Assembly: GCF_039839375.1 (NCBI RefSeq)
Contig: NZ_JBDOQU010000017.1
Coordinates: 1-64,000, forward strand
Reading direction: 5' to 3'
Source of the DNA: JBDOQU01 sp039839375
Lineage (GTDB): Bacteria; Pseudomonadota; Alphaproteobacteria; DSM-16000; Inquilinaceae
Length of the DNA stretch: 64,000 nucleotides
The notes under the pieces were generated by a model. That model did not search any database. It was not told the DNA's origin and saw only the letters and a list, made by a program, of their open reading frames with translations. The position numbers were made by a program, and so were the translations under genes. Below, in pieces: positions 31,548 through 40,394 of the stretch (position 1 is its first letter; every line of letters starts with the position of its first letter).

Positions 31548-34474
31548 TCGCTCTGCAGCACCGTGACCGAAGCGGCGGTCAGGGCGATCTGGCCCAATAT
31601 GCCGGTGATGCTGTCAGCGAAGGCCAGGAAGTCGAACGGTTCGGGGTCGCGCGGCACGACGATGGTCGATCCCGGCGGGATCAGCACCGGCGTATGCTCC
31701 CAATAGCTGGCCGCGATCGGCGCGGCCCGGCCGTCCGGATAGATCACATGGACGCGGTCGTCGTCGGCATAATGGCCGAAGCCGCCAGCCTCTCTTATAT
31801 AGTCGCGCGCGTCCTTGCCGGTTCTGAACTGGAGCGTCGCCGGGGCCAGCACCTCGCCCGCGACGATGACCGACAGCGGCCGTTTGGGCACGAACAGCCG
31901 GTCCCCCGGCTCCAGCACCACATCCAGTTCCGGGGACAGCGCCAGCACTTCCGGATCGGCCTCGACCACCACACGGCCGACCGGCTCGACCGTCCGCAAT
32001 TGCTGCGACAGCTCCCGCGCCAGCGCGATTTCCGCATCGTTCGGCGGGTCTTCGGACGCCAGCTGGACGGCCAGCTGCCGGTCCAGATTATCGGCATCCG
32101 ATCGGAACCGCCGCTCTTCCCTCAGACGCGCCCGCTCCCGGGAGAAGATCGCGCCGGCGGGGTAGGCTTCCACCGTCAGCCCTCCCGCGCGGGCAATCAG
32201 GTCGGAAAGCGTCTCGCCCCGCATCAGATCGTAAACGCCGGGGCGCAGAACCTCGCCTGCGATGACGATGCCGGCTGGCGTCAGCGGATCGTCCAGCGGG
32301 TTGATTCGGATGCTGTCTCCCGGCCTCACGGAAATGGTCGTCGTCGGCGTTACGGTCAGGTCGACGACCCGCCTCGCCGCTCCCCTCTCGGTCGGGGAGG
32401 TGATCTCCACTTCCGTCAAATCCGCCATTCGTGTCAGCCCGTCCGCCGCGTCGATCAGCGCCTCAAGCGTCGTCCTAGCCGCGACGGGATAGGAGAGGGG
32501 ACGCCCGACCTCTCCGACCAGGCTCACTGCCTGCCGTCGAACGAAGGATGCCAAGTCCCGGCCGGCGAGCGGCCGAACGTCGTTCTTCGGCGGGCTCTCC
32601 CTCCCGCCGCCGTCCTCATCCTCCGTCTGCAAGGCGACGATCTCGTCCAGCGCGAAGAGGATGATGCGGTCACCCCGCGTCAGAGCCCGGTCCTCAAGCC
32701 CCGCCGCCGCGCGGTAAGGGGAGAAGGGAAGGAACGTGCGGCCCAGCCCGCCCACGCCGGGGCGCACGATCACGCCCAGCAGCGGATAGGCCCCGGGCTT
32801 CAGTGCCTCGGCGTCGATCAGCGACCGGAGGGTCGTTCCCGGCGTCAGCGGGCGAAGGCCCGGCAGCCAGACATGCCCCTCCAGTATCACGGCATAAGGC
32901 GGCTCGGCGGCGATGCCTGTCGCCGACGTGGTCGCGTCCGAAGTCGCGGGCAGACGGTCGGCGCGGGGATAAAAGCCGGGCCGGTCGGCGCCCTGCCATC
33001 GCAGGATGGCATGGTCGAACGCCAGCGGCAGCAGGTCGGGCTGCGCCTTCAAGATATCCGGGCAGGGTACGCCCGATGGCGCCAGGGTCCGGGCGGCGGC
33101 GCGAAAGGGATGGTCGGCCCACCGCCCCATCGATCGGCCGGAGAGCAGCCGGTCGAGCGCGACAAGCCCCGGACAATCCGCAAGGCTTTCCGGATCGGCT
33201 CCCGCCCCGGTCAGGATATCCAGCACGTCGGCTGAGGTCATGTAGCCGACATCCTCCGCCGACAGCACGACCAGCCTGTCGCCCTCGTGAAGCGCGACGT
33301 CCCGCCCATCCAGGATTTCGCCGAGGTCCAGAGGCCGCCAATGCCGCTCGCGGGTCAGTGTATCGGTGCTCTCCAGCGCAGCGAAGGCAAGGTAGGGCTC
33401 CGGCCTCAGCCCGGCCGCCGCCTCGATCAGCCCGCCGACCGTCCGCACAGTGTCCAAGGCATAGGGGCCGGGGGCGACGACATGGCCTTCCACGGCGACG
33501 GCGCGGCTCCGCCGGTCGGTGGTGGGGGATACGATCAAGATGTCGCCATCGCTGAGCATGGCCCCGGAGCCAGCCTCGATCTCCTCCGCCAGCTCCACCC
33601 CGTCCGGCCCGAAGCCGAGGCGCAGACGGCGCATCGGCCGCGGCGCGACCGTTCCGCCCGCCAATTGCAGGGCGTGCTCCACGCCAATCTGGAAGGCCGG
33701 TGGCGGTAGCTCGTATATGCCGGGTTGGTTGACGCTGCCCGCTACCGCGATCGTCGGCCCGACCGGCGGGGCCAGGATACGGTCGCCGTCGCGGATCGCC
33801 ATGTCGGCGTCCGAAGTTCCGGACCGCAGCAGTTCATATAGATCGATGGGAATCGTCTCGCCCCGGCGCACCAGCCTTATCGTCCGCAGGCTGCCTTGCC
33901 GGGTGACGCCGCCCGCCGCCTGCAGCACATCCAGCACGCTGGAGAGGGCGGAGATCGTCTGCCGACCCGGCCGCGCGACCTCTCCGATCGCCAGCACGCC
34001 GACCTGCCGGACGGCGGAGAGGGAGAGGAAGATGCGGGTATCCAGCAGGCTCGCGGCGACCTGCCGCTCCATCTCCGCCCGAACCTCCCCCAACGTCCGG
34101 CCGGCCGCCTGCACGGGCCGCAGCCCTTCGACCAGCAGCCTTCCGTCCCGCCCGATCCGGTATCCGGCCGTGACGCTCCGCTGCCCGCGAAGCGCCACCG
34201 TCAGCGCATCGCCGACGCCCAGCACGTAATCGCCGCCGACCATTCCGGTCGGGAGGATGGTCTGCCCTTCGCCATTCGCGAACAGCCCGTGTCCGAACAA
34301 CCGCAGTTCGACGCCGGCGCGGGCGCTGTAGCTTTCCTCCAGTGGCGTCGGAAGCGGAGCGGTGTCGGAGACGGCTTCCGCCTTCGGCTCCATCCGCTCC
34401 GGCAATTGGGCCATCGCGCCGGCATGAATCAGCAGGGCGGCGCAGAGAGTCAGGAGGAAACGGACGAGGATCAT
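31544..34474 (-). CDS. Large SLBB-domain polysaccharide export protein (Wza-like)
   Basis: A 976-residue envelope protein with a signal peptide (MILVRFLLTLCAALLIHAG, cleavage near AMAQ). A polysaccharide-export domain (GDYVLGVGDALTVALRGQ) is followed by at least seven SLBB-type units, each with a G-x-V-x2-P core: IGEVARPGRQTI, AGSVNQPGIYEL, EGHVVAPGPYAL, EGHVWLPGLRPL, VGEVGRPLSYPV, AGEVLRPGVYDL and AGEVLAPATLQF. The C-terminus is a hydrophobic helix (FADSITGILGQIALTAASVTV). Wza is about 380 residues with two or three units, so this belongs to the long class. It would form the periplasm-spanning exit channel. Confidence 0.9.
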   Translation of the reverse strand: MILVRFLLTLCAALLIHAGAMAQLPERMEPKAEAVSDTAPLPTPLEESYSARAGVELRLFGHGLFANGEGQTILPTGMVGGDYVLGVGDALTVALRGQRSVTAGYRIGRDGRLLVEGLRPVQAAGRTLGEVRAEMERQVAASLLDTRIFLSLSAVRQVGVLAIGEVARPGRQTISALSSVLDVLQAAGGVTRQGSLRTIRLVRRGETIPIDLYELLRSGTSDADMAIRDGDRILAPPVGPTIAVAGSVNQPGIYELPPPAFQIGVEHALQLAGGTVAPRPMRRLRLGFGPDGVELAEEIEAGSGAMLSDGDILIVSPTTDRRSRAVAVEGHVVAPGPYALDTVRTVGGLIEAAAGLRPEPYLAFAALESTDTLTRERHWRPLDLGEILDGRDVALHEGDRLVVLSAEDVGYMTSADVLDILTGAGADPESLADCPGLVALDRLLSGRSMGRWADHPFRAAARTLAPSGVPCPDILKAQPDLLPLAFDHAILRWQGADRPGFYPRADRLPATSDATTSATGIAAEPPYAVILEGHVWLPGLRPLTPGTTLRSLIDAEALKPGAYPLLGVIVRPGVGGLGRTFLPFSPYRAAAGLEDRALTRGDRIILFALDEIVALQTEDEDGGGRESPPKNDVRPLAGRDLASFVRRQAVSLVGEVGRPLSYPVAARTTLEALIDAADGLTRMADLTEVEITSPTERGAARRVVDLTVTPTTTISVRPGDSIRINPLDDPLTPAGIVIAGEVLRPGVYDLMRGETLSDLIARAGGLTVEAYPAGAIFSRERARLREERRFRSDADNLDRQLAVQLASEDPPNDAEIALARELSQQLRTVEPVGRVVVEADPEVLALSPELDVVLEPGDRLFVPKRPLSVIVAGEVLAPATLQFRTGKDARDYIREAGGFGHYADDDRVHVIYPDGRAAPIAASYWEHTPVLIPPGSTIVVPRDPEPFDFLAFADSITGILGQIALTAASVTVLQSD

Positions 34475-34619
34475 CAGGCTATGATTATATTTTATTCAAT
34501 TCGAAATAACGAAGCACAGCTCTCGTTTAAAGGGAAAAATTCACCTTTGCATACCAAACGCAGATAATTCTTGATAGCAACCCGCCTCCTTTCAGGTAGG
34601 AGGGTGGGCCGATGGAACT
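34475..34619. promoter_or_regulatory. AT-rich promoter region of the SLBB gene
   Basis: A marked drop in GC compared with the surroundings. On the minus strand it holds a perfect -10 TATAAT (forward 34484-34489) only about 10 bp before the ATG at 34474, so that transcript would be nearly leaderless; other AT-rich promoter candidates lie further up. No clear -35 is seen. Such AT-rich regions upstream of exopolysaccharide genes are typical MucR-type targets in alphaproteobacteria; this is inference. Confidence 0.4.
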
Positions 34620-34705
34620 CTAGGCGCTGTTCCGCCGTAGAATGGTGGGAATGTCCATCTTCCAGGGCAGGACGCGGACGATCTCGATCGGCCGGCGCTC
34701 ACTCA
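34620..34705 (-). pseudogene. Remnant of a ParE-type toxin (C-terminal end only)
   Basis: Immediately after and slightly overlapping the parD stop, one frame reads SERRPIEIVRVLPWKMDIPT and then ILRRNSA and stop. This matches the C-terminal strand of RelE/ParE toxins (typically R-x-I-x-ILRVLH-x-RDI). The roughly 70 residues that should precede it are absent; upstream of SERR the frame is an antisense shadow of parD. A deletion has therefore removed the body of the toxin and joined its tail to the antitoxin gene. Confidence 0.6.
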
Positions 34706-34986
34706 GACTCGCCCCGCGATGTCTTGGCCGATGCCCTCCTGGCGGCCAGTCGGGCGTGGCTGCGCCGCCGAGCCTCGTCACCGGGGATGCCCTCGCCGCG
34801 GTCGAGCTGGGCGAGCCCTTCGGCAATGGCCCCATTCAATCGGGTCAGTTCGCGCTGACGCACGTCGTCGTAACTGAAGAACAAGCGCAGAGCCTCGCGG
34901 ATGAGCTCGCTGTTCGAAGTGTAGAGACCGGTTGCGACCCGCTCGTCGATCTTACGCTCGATCTCAGGCGTTAAAGATACATTCAT
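34699..34986 (-). CDS. ParD-like ribbon-helix-helix antitoxin, toxin partner lost
   Basis: A 95-residue protein with the ParD/CC2985-like pattern: MNVSLTPEIERKIDERVATGLYTSNSELIREALRLF region, then a charged C-terminal half. The ATG at 34986 has AGGAGG just upstream; the GTG two codons before is less likely. ParD is normally followed by an overlapping parE, but only a 3' toxin scrap remains here. It could still act as an autorepressor or neutralise a related toxin elsewhere. Confidence 0.82.
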   Translation of the reverse strand: MNVSLTPEIERKIDERVATGLYTSNSELIREALRLFFSYDDVRQRELTRLNGAIAEGLAQLDRGEGIPGDEARRRSHARLAARRASAKTSRGESE

Positions 34987-35191
34987 GACCACCTCCTAAT
35001 AACAGGATGTAGCAATCTTCGTTATCGGCGCAAGGCTCTCGGTCATCCATTCGGGAGCCTCACCACGCCAGAAGCTGCGTTTCGTATGTAAAGGCGGAAA
35101 AATTCCACCGCTGACAATGGAAGCGTCCATATCGCTCCCGCTCCGCCATTGCGCTACTGTTTCGCCCGCAAGGCAGACCACGGGATAGAGA

Positions 35192-36226
35192 ATGCGCACG
35201 ATCTACAGCGACGATCATCGCCTCCAGCACGGCAAGACGGAACTGAACCATGGCGTCATGATGCCGGTGGTGGAGAAGCCGTCGCGGGCGGACACCATTC
35301 TGGCCCGGATAAGGGAGGTCGGGCTGGGCGAGGTGCTGTCGCCGGAGGATTTCGGGGCCGATCCCGTCGGTCGCGTCCATTCGCCGGCCTTCGTGGATTT
35401 CCTGCGCACGGCATGGGACGAATGGTCCGCCCTGCACGGGGATGTCGACGCCTTCCCGATCAACTGGGTGGTGCGCGGCCTGCGCCAGGCCCTGCCGGAC
35501 CATATCGACGGCAAGGTCGGCTTCTATGCGGGCGACGCCGGCACCCCGATCACCGCCGGAACCTGGAAGGCGATCACGGCTTCCGCCAACGTGGCGCTGA
35601 CCGGGGCAAGGTTGGTGAAGGAGGGGGAGCGCGCGGTCTTTTCCCTCTGTCGGCCGCCGGGACATCATGCCTCGACCGATGTCTATAACGGCTATTGCTT
35701 CTTCAACAACGCCGCCATCGCCGCGCAATATCTCCTGGATCAGGGGGCGGGGAAGGTCGCCATCCTGGATATCGACTATCACCACGGCAACGGCACGCAG
35801 GAGATCTTCTATCGGCGGAAGGACGTGCTGTTCGTCTCCATCCACGCCGATCCGAAGGTGGAATACCCCTACTTCCTGGGCTATGCCGACGAGGTGGGCG
35901 AGGGCGAAGGGGAAGGCTTCAACATGAACCTTCCTCTGCCCTTCGGGACGAAGCGGGAAGCCTATGATGCCGCCCTTGCCAAGGCGGTCGGGGCCATCGA
36001 GGCCTATGGGCCGGACGCCCTCATCCTCTCCTTCGGCGCGGACACGTTCGAATCCGATCCGATCTCCCAGTTCAAGCTGAAGAGCGAGGATTTCACAGGC
36101 ATCGGCGAAACGCTCGGCCGGATGGGCGTGCCCACGGTGATCGTGATGGAAGGCGGCTACGACGTCGGCGCGCTGGGCGTCAACGTTGCCAATCTCCTGT
36201 CCGGCTTCGAAACCGGGATGCCCTGA
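35192..36226 (+). CDS. Histone deacetylase family protein, probable acetylpolyamine amidohydrolase
   Basis: A 344-residue class II HDAC-fold amidohydrolase. Catalytic pair His158-His159 in RPPGHHAS; zinc ligands in LDIDYHHGNGTQ (Asp195, His197) and the later Asp in SFGADTFESDP; GGYDVGALG carries the transition-state Tyr. Sequence resembles bacterial acetylpolyamine amidohydrolases, which deacetylate N-acetylputrescine, N-acetylcadaverine and similar. The convergent neighbour is AguB, ending 3 bp away, which strengthens a polyamine role. Start at 35192 (MRTIYSDDHRLQH). Confidence 0.9.
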   Translation: MRTIYSDDHRLQHGKTELNHGVMMPVVEKPSRADTILARIREVGLGEVLSPEDFGADPVGRVHSPAFVDFLRTAWDEWSALHGDVDAFPINWVVRGLRQALPDHIDGKVGFYAGDAGTPITAGTWKAITASANVALTGARLVKEGERAVFSLCRPPGHHASTDVYNGYCFFNNAAIAAQYLLDQGAGKVAILDIDYHHGNGTQEIFYRRKDVLFVSIHADPKVEYPYFLGYADEVGEGEGEGFNMNLPLPFGTKREAYDAALAKAVGAIEAYGPDALILSFGADTFESDPISQFKLKSEDFTGIGETLGRMGVPTVIVMEGGYDVGALGVNVANLLSGFETGMP

Positions 36227-36229
36227 TCC

Positions 36230-37105
36230 TCAGAAGACCGAGCGGCCGTCGGACGTCAGCAGCGGCGCGTAGGCTTCCGGCCGCCGGTCCCTGAAGACGC
36301 CCCAGGAGGCGCGGGTCGCCCTGATCTCGTCCAGGTCGAAGCTGGCGGTCAGCACCGCCTCCCTATCCTCGCTCGCCTGGGCGACCAGTTCGCCCTTGGG
36401 CCCGGCGATGAAGGAGGAGCCGTAGAAGGTGATCGCGCAAGCATCGCCCTGTTCCGTCCCGATACGGTTGGAGGCGACCAGCGGCATCAGGTTCGCGCCG
36501 GCATGGCCCTGCATGACGCGCGTCCAGTGGTCCCGGCTGTTGAGCGACGGGTCCTGCGGCTCCGACCCGATCGCCGTCGGGTACATCAGGATCTCCGCCC
36601 CCTGCAACGCCATGGCCCGCGCGCTCTCCGGGAACCACTGGTCCCAGCAGATGGCGCAGCCGACCCTGGCGTATTGCGTCTCGAAGACACGGAAACCAGT
36701 GTCCCCAGGATTGAAGTAGTACTTCTCCTGATAGCCGGGCCCGTCGGGGATATGCGTCTTGCGGTAGACGCCCAGCATCAGCCCGTCGGCGTCGATCATG
36801 GCGACGGAGTTGTAGTAGGCGTTGTTGGCGCGCTCGAAGAAGCTGACCGGCAGCACGACCTTCAGTTCGGCCGCCAGCTTCTTCATCCGGTCGATGATCC
36901 AATGGTCCTGGACCGGCGCGGCCAGCTTGAACAGCTCCTGCTTCTGGTCCTTGCAGAAATAGGGCGTCTCGAACAGCTCCTGGATCAGGATGATCTGCGC
37001 GCCCTTCGCCGCGGCCTCGCGCACCAGCGCTTCGGCCTTGTCGACATTGGCTTCGCGATCCCAACTGCAGGCCATCTGGGTGGCGGCGACGGTGACGGTG
37101 CTCAT
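36230..37105 (-). CDS. aguB: N-carbamoylputrescine amidase
   Basis: A 291-residue carbon-nitrogen hydrolase (nitrilase superfamily). The Glu-Lys-Cys triad is visible: Glu43 in LIQELFETPYF, Lys116 in YRKTHIPDGPGY, Cys153 in GCAICWDQWFPE. The sequence is a strong match to AguB, which converts N-carbamoylputrescine to putrescine, CO2 and ammonia in the agmatine route. Agmatine deiminase (aguA), the expected partner, is not in the window. Convergent with the acetylpolyamine amidohydrolase gene. Confidence 0.94.
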   Translation of the reverse strand: MSTVTVAATQMACSWDREANVDKAEALVREAAAKGAQIILIQELFETPYFCKDQKQELFKLAAPVQDHWIIDRMKKLAAELKVVLPVSFFERANNAYYNSVAMIDADGLMLGVYRKTHIPDGPGYQEKYYFNPGDTGFRVFETQYARVGCAICWDQWFPESARAMALQGAEILMYPTAIGSEPQDPSLNSRDHWTRVMQGHAGANLMPLVASNRIGTEQGDACAITFYGSSFIAGPKGELVAQASEDREAVLTASFDLDEIRATRASWGVFRDRRPEAYAPLLTSDGRSVF

Positions 37106-37177
37106 GGGTTCGCTTTCGATGGGGTTGGCGACACTCCTTCACCACAGCATGCGGGGTATCGTCAACCGCGCCAAGGA

Positions 37178-37963
37178 TCACGCGGCCTCGCCGGTATCCG
37201 CCCTGTTCCAGGGCACCCAGACCGACAGGCCGTCACCCTCCCAGCGCCGGCAGTCGACATGATAGACACCGCGCAATATCTCCGGCGTCAGCACTTCCGG
37301 CGGAGCGCCGGAGGCGACCGCGCGCCCTTCATGGATCAGCGTCAGCCGATCGCAGAAGCGCGCGGCCAGCAGCAAATCGTGCAGGACGACGACCGTGCTC
37401 ATCCCCCCAGCCGCGCGCCGGCGCAGCAGTTCCATAACCTGGATCTGATGGTAGGGGTCGAGGCCCGCCACCGGCTCGTCGGCCAGCAGCAGCGCCGGTT
37501 CGGTCGCCAGCACCCGGGCCAGCAGCGCCCGCGCGCGCTCCCCGCCTGAGAGCGAGTTGACGGCGCGGTCGGCCAGATCGATCAGGTCGCAGGCCTCCAG
37601 CGCGCGGACGACCGCGCCATGGTCCTCTGGTCCCATCGCCTGCCACGGTCCCAGATGAGGCATCCGGCCCAGCGCCGCCGTCCGCGCGACCGTCAGCGGC
37701 CAGTGCAGCGATTCCGCCTGCGCCAGATAGGCGACCAGCGCGGCGCGTCGGCGGCGGCTCAGCCGGTGGAGCGGCCCGCCATCGTACCGGATCTCCCCGT
37801 CGCAGGGCTGAAGGCCGGCAATCGCCCGCAGCAGCGTCGATTTTCCGGCTCCGTTCGGGCCGATCAGCCCGACCACCTCCCCCCTTCCGATGGCGAGGTC
37901 CACATCGTGGAGCACGGGTCGGCCGCCAAGGCGGACGGACAGGTTGCGGCAGTCCAGCGGCAT
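37178..37963 (-). CDS. btuD: Cobalamin ABC transporter ATP-binding protein
   Basis: A 261-residue ABC ATPase of the FecE/BtuD type: Walker A GLIGPNGAGKSTLLRAI, Q-loop AYLAQAESLHW, signature SLSGGERARALLARVLA, Walker B ALLLADEPVAGLDPYHQ, switch His in VVVLHDLLLAARF. It powers the BtuC permease. Start at 37963, sharing one base with the permease stop (TGATG). Last gene of the riboswitch-controlled operon. Assignment to cobalamin rather than iron-siderophore comes from the operon (btuB, cobU, riboswitch). Confidence 0.9.
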   Translation of the reverse strand: MPLDCRNLSVRLGGRPVLHDVDLAIGRGEVVGLIGPNGAGKSTLLRAIAGLQPCDGEIRYDGGPLHRLSRRRRAALVAYLAQAESLHWPLTVARTAALGRMPHLGPWQAMGPEDHGAVVRALEACDLIDLADRAVNSLSGGERARALLARVLATEPALLLADEPVAGLDPYHQIQVMELLRRRAAGGMSTVVVLHDLLLAARFCDRLTLIHEGRAVASGAPPEVLTPEILRGVYHVDCRRWEGDGLSVWVPWNRADTGEAA

Positions 37964-39000
37964 CAGAGCAGCCCCCGCCGCGTCCTCACGACCAGCGCGA
38001 GGAAGAAGGGCGCGCCCAGAAGCGCGGTGACAACGCCCAGCTTCAGCTCCTGTCCCGTGCCCAGCAGCCGCACGCCGATATCGGCCGCCAGCGTCATCAC
38101 CGCCCCGCCCAGCGCGCTCAGCGCCAGCAGGCGTCCGGGCTGCGCGCCGACCAGCGGGCGCAGCAGGTGCGGCACGACAAGCCCGACGAAGCCGATCGCC
38201 CCGCTGACGGCGACCGCCGCGCCGACGGCGAGAGCCGATCCGACGACGATCGCCGCCCGCACCAGCGCCATGTTGAAGCCCAGACTGCGGGCCGTATCCT
38301 CGCCCAGCGCCAGCGCGTCCAGCGCGCGAATCGTGCTGAACAGCAGCGCCCATCCCGCCAGCATGAAGGGCGCGGCCAGCGCGACATGGGTCATGCTGCG
38401 GTCGGCCAGCGACCCCAGCAGCCAGAACACGATCTCCGCCACCGCGAACGGATTGGGCGACAGGCTGAGGGCAAGCGAGGTCAGCGCTGCCGCGAAGCTG
38501 TTCAGCGCCACCCCGGCCAGGACCAGCGTCAGCACGCCACCGTCCCGGCCGGCGATGGCGTAAAGCAGCAGGACGGCGATCAGCGCACCCGCGATCCCTC
38601 CCAGCGGCAGGGCCAGCGGCGCGGCGGCGGCGAGGCCGGTATAGAACATCACGACCGCGCCCAGGCTGGCGCTGCCGGAAACGCCGATCACGCCGGGTTC
38701 CGCCAGCGGGTTCCGCAGCAGCCCCTGGAGGGCCGCGCCCGCCAGCCCCAGCGTCCCCCCGACCAGAACGCCCAGCAGCGCGCGGGGCAACCGCAGTTCC
38801 ATCAGGATGATTGCGGCGGTGGACGACCCGTCGGCGAAGAGGTCGCCGATGGCGGTGCGGATGGAGATCGGGGCCGGCCCCACGACTATGGAGGCCGCGA
38901 ACAGCAGGATCGTCAGCAGGCCGAAGATCGCCAGCAGCCGCCGGTAGCGTGTGTCTTCGCGGACGAAGGCGGCGTGTGGGCTCATGGTCGCGTCGATCAT
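37963..39000 (-). CDS. btuC: Cobalamin ABC transporter permease (FecCD family)
   Basis: A 345-residue FecCD permease with about ten transmembrane helices. Family segments include LRLPRALLGVLVGGTLGLAG, ALQGLLRNPLAEPGVIGVS, GVALNSFAAALTSLAL, and the ATPase-contact stretch SGAIGFVGLVVPHLLRPLVG. It sits between btuF and btuD with tight overlaps (4 bp and 1 bp). The protein moves cobalamin or cobinamide across the inner membrane. Confidence 0.91.
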   Translation of the reverse strand: MIDATMSPHAAFVREDTRYRRLLAIFGLLTILLFAASIVVGPAPISIRTAIGDLFADGSSTAAIILMELRLPRALLGVLVGGTLGLAGAALQGLLRNPLAEPGVIGVSGSASLGAVVMFYTGLAAAAPLALPLGGIAGALIAVLLLYAIAGRDGGVLTLVLAGVALNSFAAALTSLALSLSPNPFAVAEIVFWLLGSLADRSMTHVALAAPFMLAGWALLFSTIRALDALALGEDTARSLGFNMALVRAAIVVGSALAVGAAVAVSGAIGFVGLVVPHLLRPLVGAQPGRLLALSALGGAVMTLAADIGVRLLGTGQELKLGVVTALLGAPFFLALVVRTRRGLL

Positions 39001-39851
39001 GACGCGCCCGCCGCCTCAAGGGCCCGGCGCGCCTCGACCAGCGCGAGGACCGCCCGCACCGTATAGGGGCCGCCGCAGGCCATTGAGCCGGAAGGAATTT
39101 CCACCACCGGCATGTCCTTCATGAATTCCCGAAGGGCCGGATGATCCAGAAGCGCCGTCGCCAGGGACGGGGCGTCCACGTCGCCGGCGGCGCTGTCGCG
39201 CTCGGCGATGACCAAATCCGGCGCTTGATAGAGCAGCGTTTCCAGCGGCATGTAGCCATAGCCGACCATCCCGATCTCCGCCGCCACATTGCGGAATCCG
39301 GCCGCCGACAACACGGCGTCAGTGAGCGTGCCGGCCCCGGCGGTGAAGCCGTCGGCCTGAAAGATCACTGCCCGGGGGCGCTCTTCCGGCGGCGGCAGGG
39401 TCGCCTCCGCCGCCGCCAGGTCGGCTCTCATCGCCGCGTTCTCGGCCGCGCCGCTCGCGGGCTTCCCCAGAGCCTCGGCCACTGCCGTCACCTGGGTGCG
39501 GATGTCGGCGAAATTCTCCGTCAGCCCCAGCTTCAGGACCGGCGTCCCGTAGGCCTCCAGAAGCCTGACGGCCCCGCGCGCGCCGTACGTCCCGGCCAGC
39601 ACCAGGTCGGGCTCCATCTCCAGCACTTCCTCCGCACCGCCATGATTGATCGGCACGCCCTCCACCCGGTCCGCCACATAGGACAATTCCCGATCGCGGG
39701 CGAGGAAGGAGACGGAAACGACCTGCTGCGGATCGCCCAGGATCACCAGAAGCTGATCGGCGCAGAGATTGACCGACACCACGCGCTCCGGCCCGTCGGC
39801 GTAAGCTGCCGGGGAGAGAAGGCAGAGCGCCAGGATCGCGCGGCCGATCAT
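38997..39851 (-). CDS. btuF: Cobalamin-binding periplasmic protein
   Basis: A 284-residue substrate-binding protein with a signal peptide (MIGRAILALCLLSPAAYA). The BtuF-type beginning RVVSVNLCADQLLVILGDP, then LEMEPDLVLAGTYGARGAV and YMPLETLLYQAPDLVIAE, show the two-lobe helical-backbone fold of class III binding proteins. It delivers ligand to BtuCD. The start at 39851 overlaps the cobU stop by 4 bp. A longer open frame upstream is a shadow of cobU. Confidence 0.9.
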   Translation of the reverse strand: MIGRAILALCLLSPAAYADGPERVVSVNLCADQLLVILGDPQQVVSVSFLARDRELSYVADRVEGVPINHGGAEEVLEMEPDLVLAGTYGARGAVRLLEAYGTPVLKLGLTENFADIRTQVTAVAEALGKPASGAAENAAMRADLAAAEATLPPPEERPRAVIFQADGFTAGAGTLTDAVLSAAGFRNVAAEIGMVGYGYMPLETLLYQAPDLVIAERDSAAGDVDAPSLATALLDHPALREFMKDMPVVEIPSGSMACGGPYTVRAVLALVEARRALEAAGAS

Positions 39852-40390
39852 CGGACTTCGCTCCATGGCCCCGAGGCCGGCCGCTTCATCGGCAGGGAAA
39901 GCCCGGCCGCCATGAACAGGACCAGTCCGCTCGCGGCCGCAATCCGCTGGTTGACCCGGCCGGCCTCGTCCCGGAACCGCCGCGCCAGCGCGTTCTCCGG
40001 CACGATGCCCAGCCCGACCTCGTTGGCGACCAGGACGACCGGCGCCCGCGCCCGGCCCAGCGCCAGGATCAGGCCCTCCAGCGCCGTCTCCACATCGCGG
40101 CCGGCCAGCATCAGGTTGGTGACCCACAGCGTCAGGCAATCGATCAGTATGCCGTCGGCATCGGCCGCGTCGATCGCCCCGGCGACCTCCAGCGGCGCTT
40201 CCACAGTCCGCCAGCGCGGGTCGCGGTCGGCCCGGTGGCGGGCGATCCGGTCGCCCATCTCCTCGTCCAGGGGCTCGGCGGTGGCGATCAGGAGCGGGCT
40301 CGCGCAGCGGCCGGCGACGAGGGCCTCCGCCCGGCGGCTCTTGCCCGATCGGGCGCCGCCCAGGATGAAGGCTATGTCGTCGCCGGCCAT
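39848..40390 (-). CDS. cobU: Adenosylcobinamide kinase/adenosylcobinamide-phosphate guanylyltransferase
   Basis: A 180-residue bifunctional enzyme of the CobU/CobP family: P-loop ILGGARSGKSRRAEAL, then IATAEPLDEEMGDRIARHRA with the His that is guanylylated, and ILIDCLTLWVTNLM. It phosphorylates adenosylcobinamide and attaches GMP in nucleotide-loop assembly. Its place between the outer-membrane receptor and the binding-protein gene indicates that imported cobinamide or incomplete corrinoids are salvaged. It starts 4 bp after the btuB stop and overlaps btuF by 4 bp. Confidence 0.93.
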   Translation of the reverse strand: MAGDDIAFILGGARSGKSRRAEALVAGRCASPLLIATAEPLDEEMGDRIARHRADRDPRWRTVEAPLEVAGAIDAADADGILIDCLTLWVTNLMLAGRDVETALEGLILALGRARAPVVLVANEVGLGIVPENALARRFRDEAGRVNQRIAAASGLVLFMAAGLSLPMKRPASGPWSEVR

Positions 40391-40394
40391 CGGG

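Noticed and set aside
34620..34835. A 71-codon minus-strand frame overlapping parD as a separate gene
   Set aside because: Its first two thirds are a shadow of parD; only the last 27 residues have ParE character, so it is listed as a toxin remnant.
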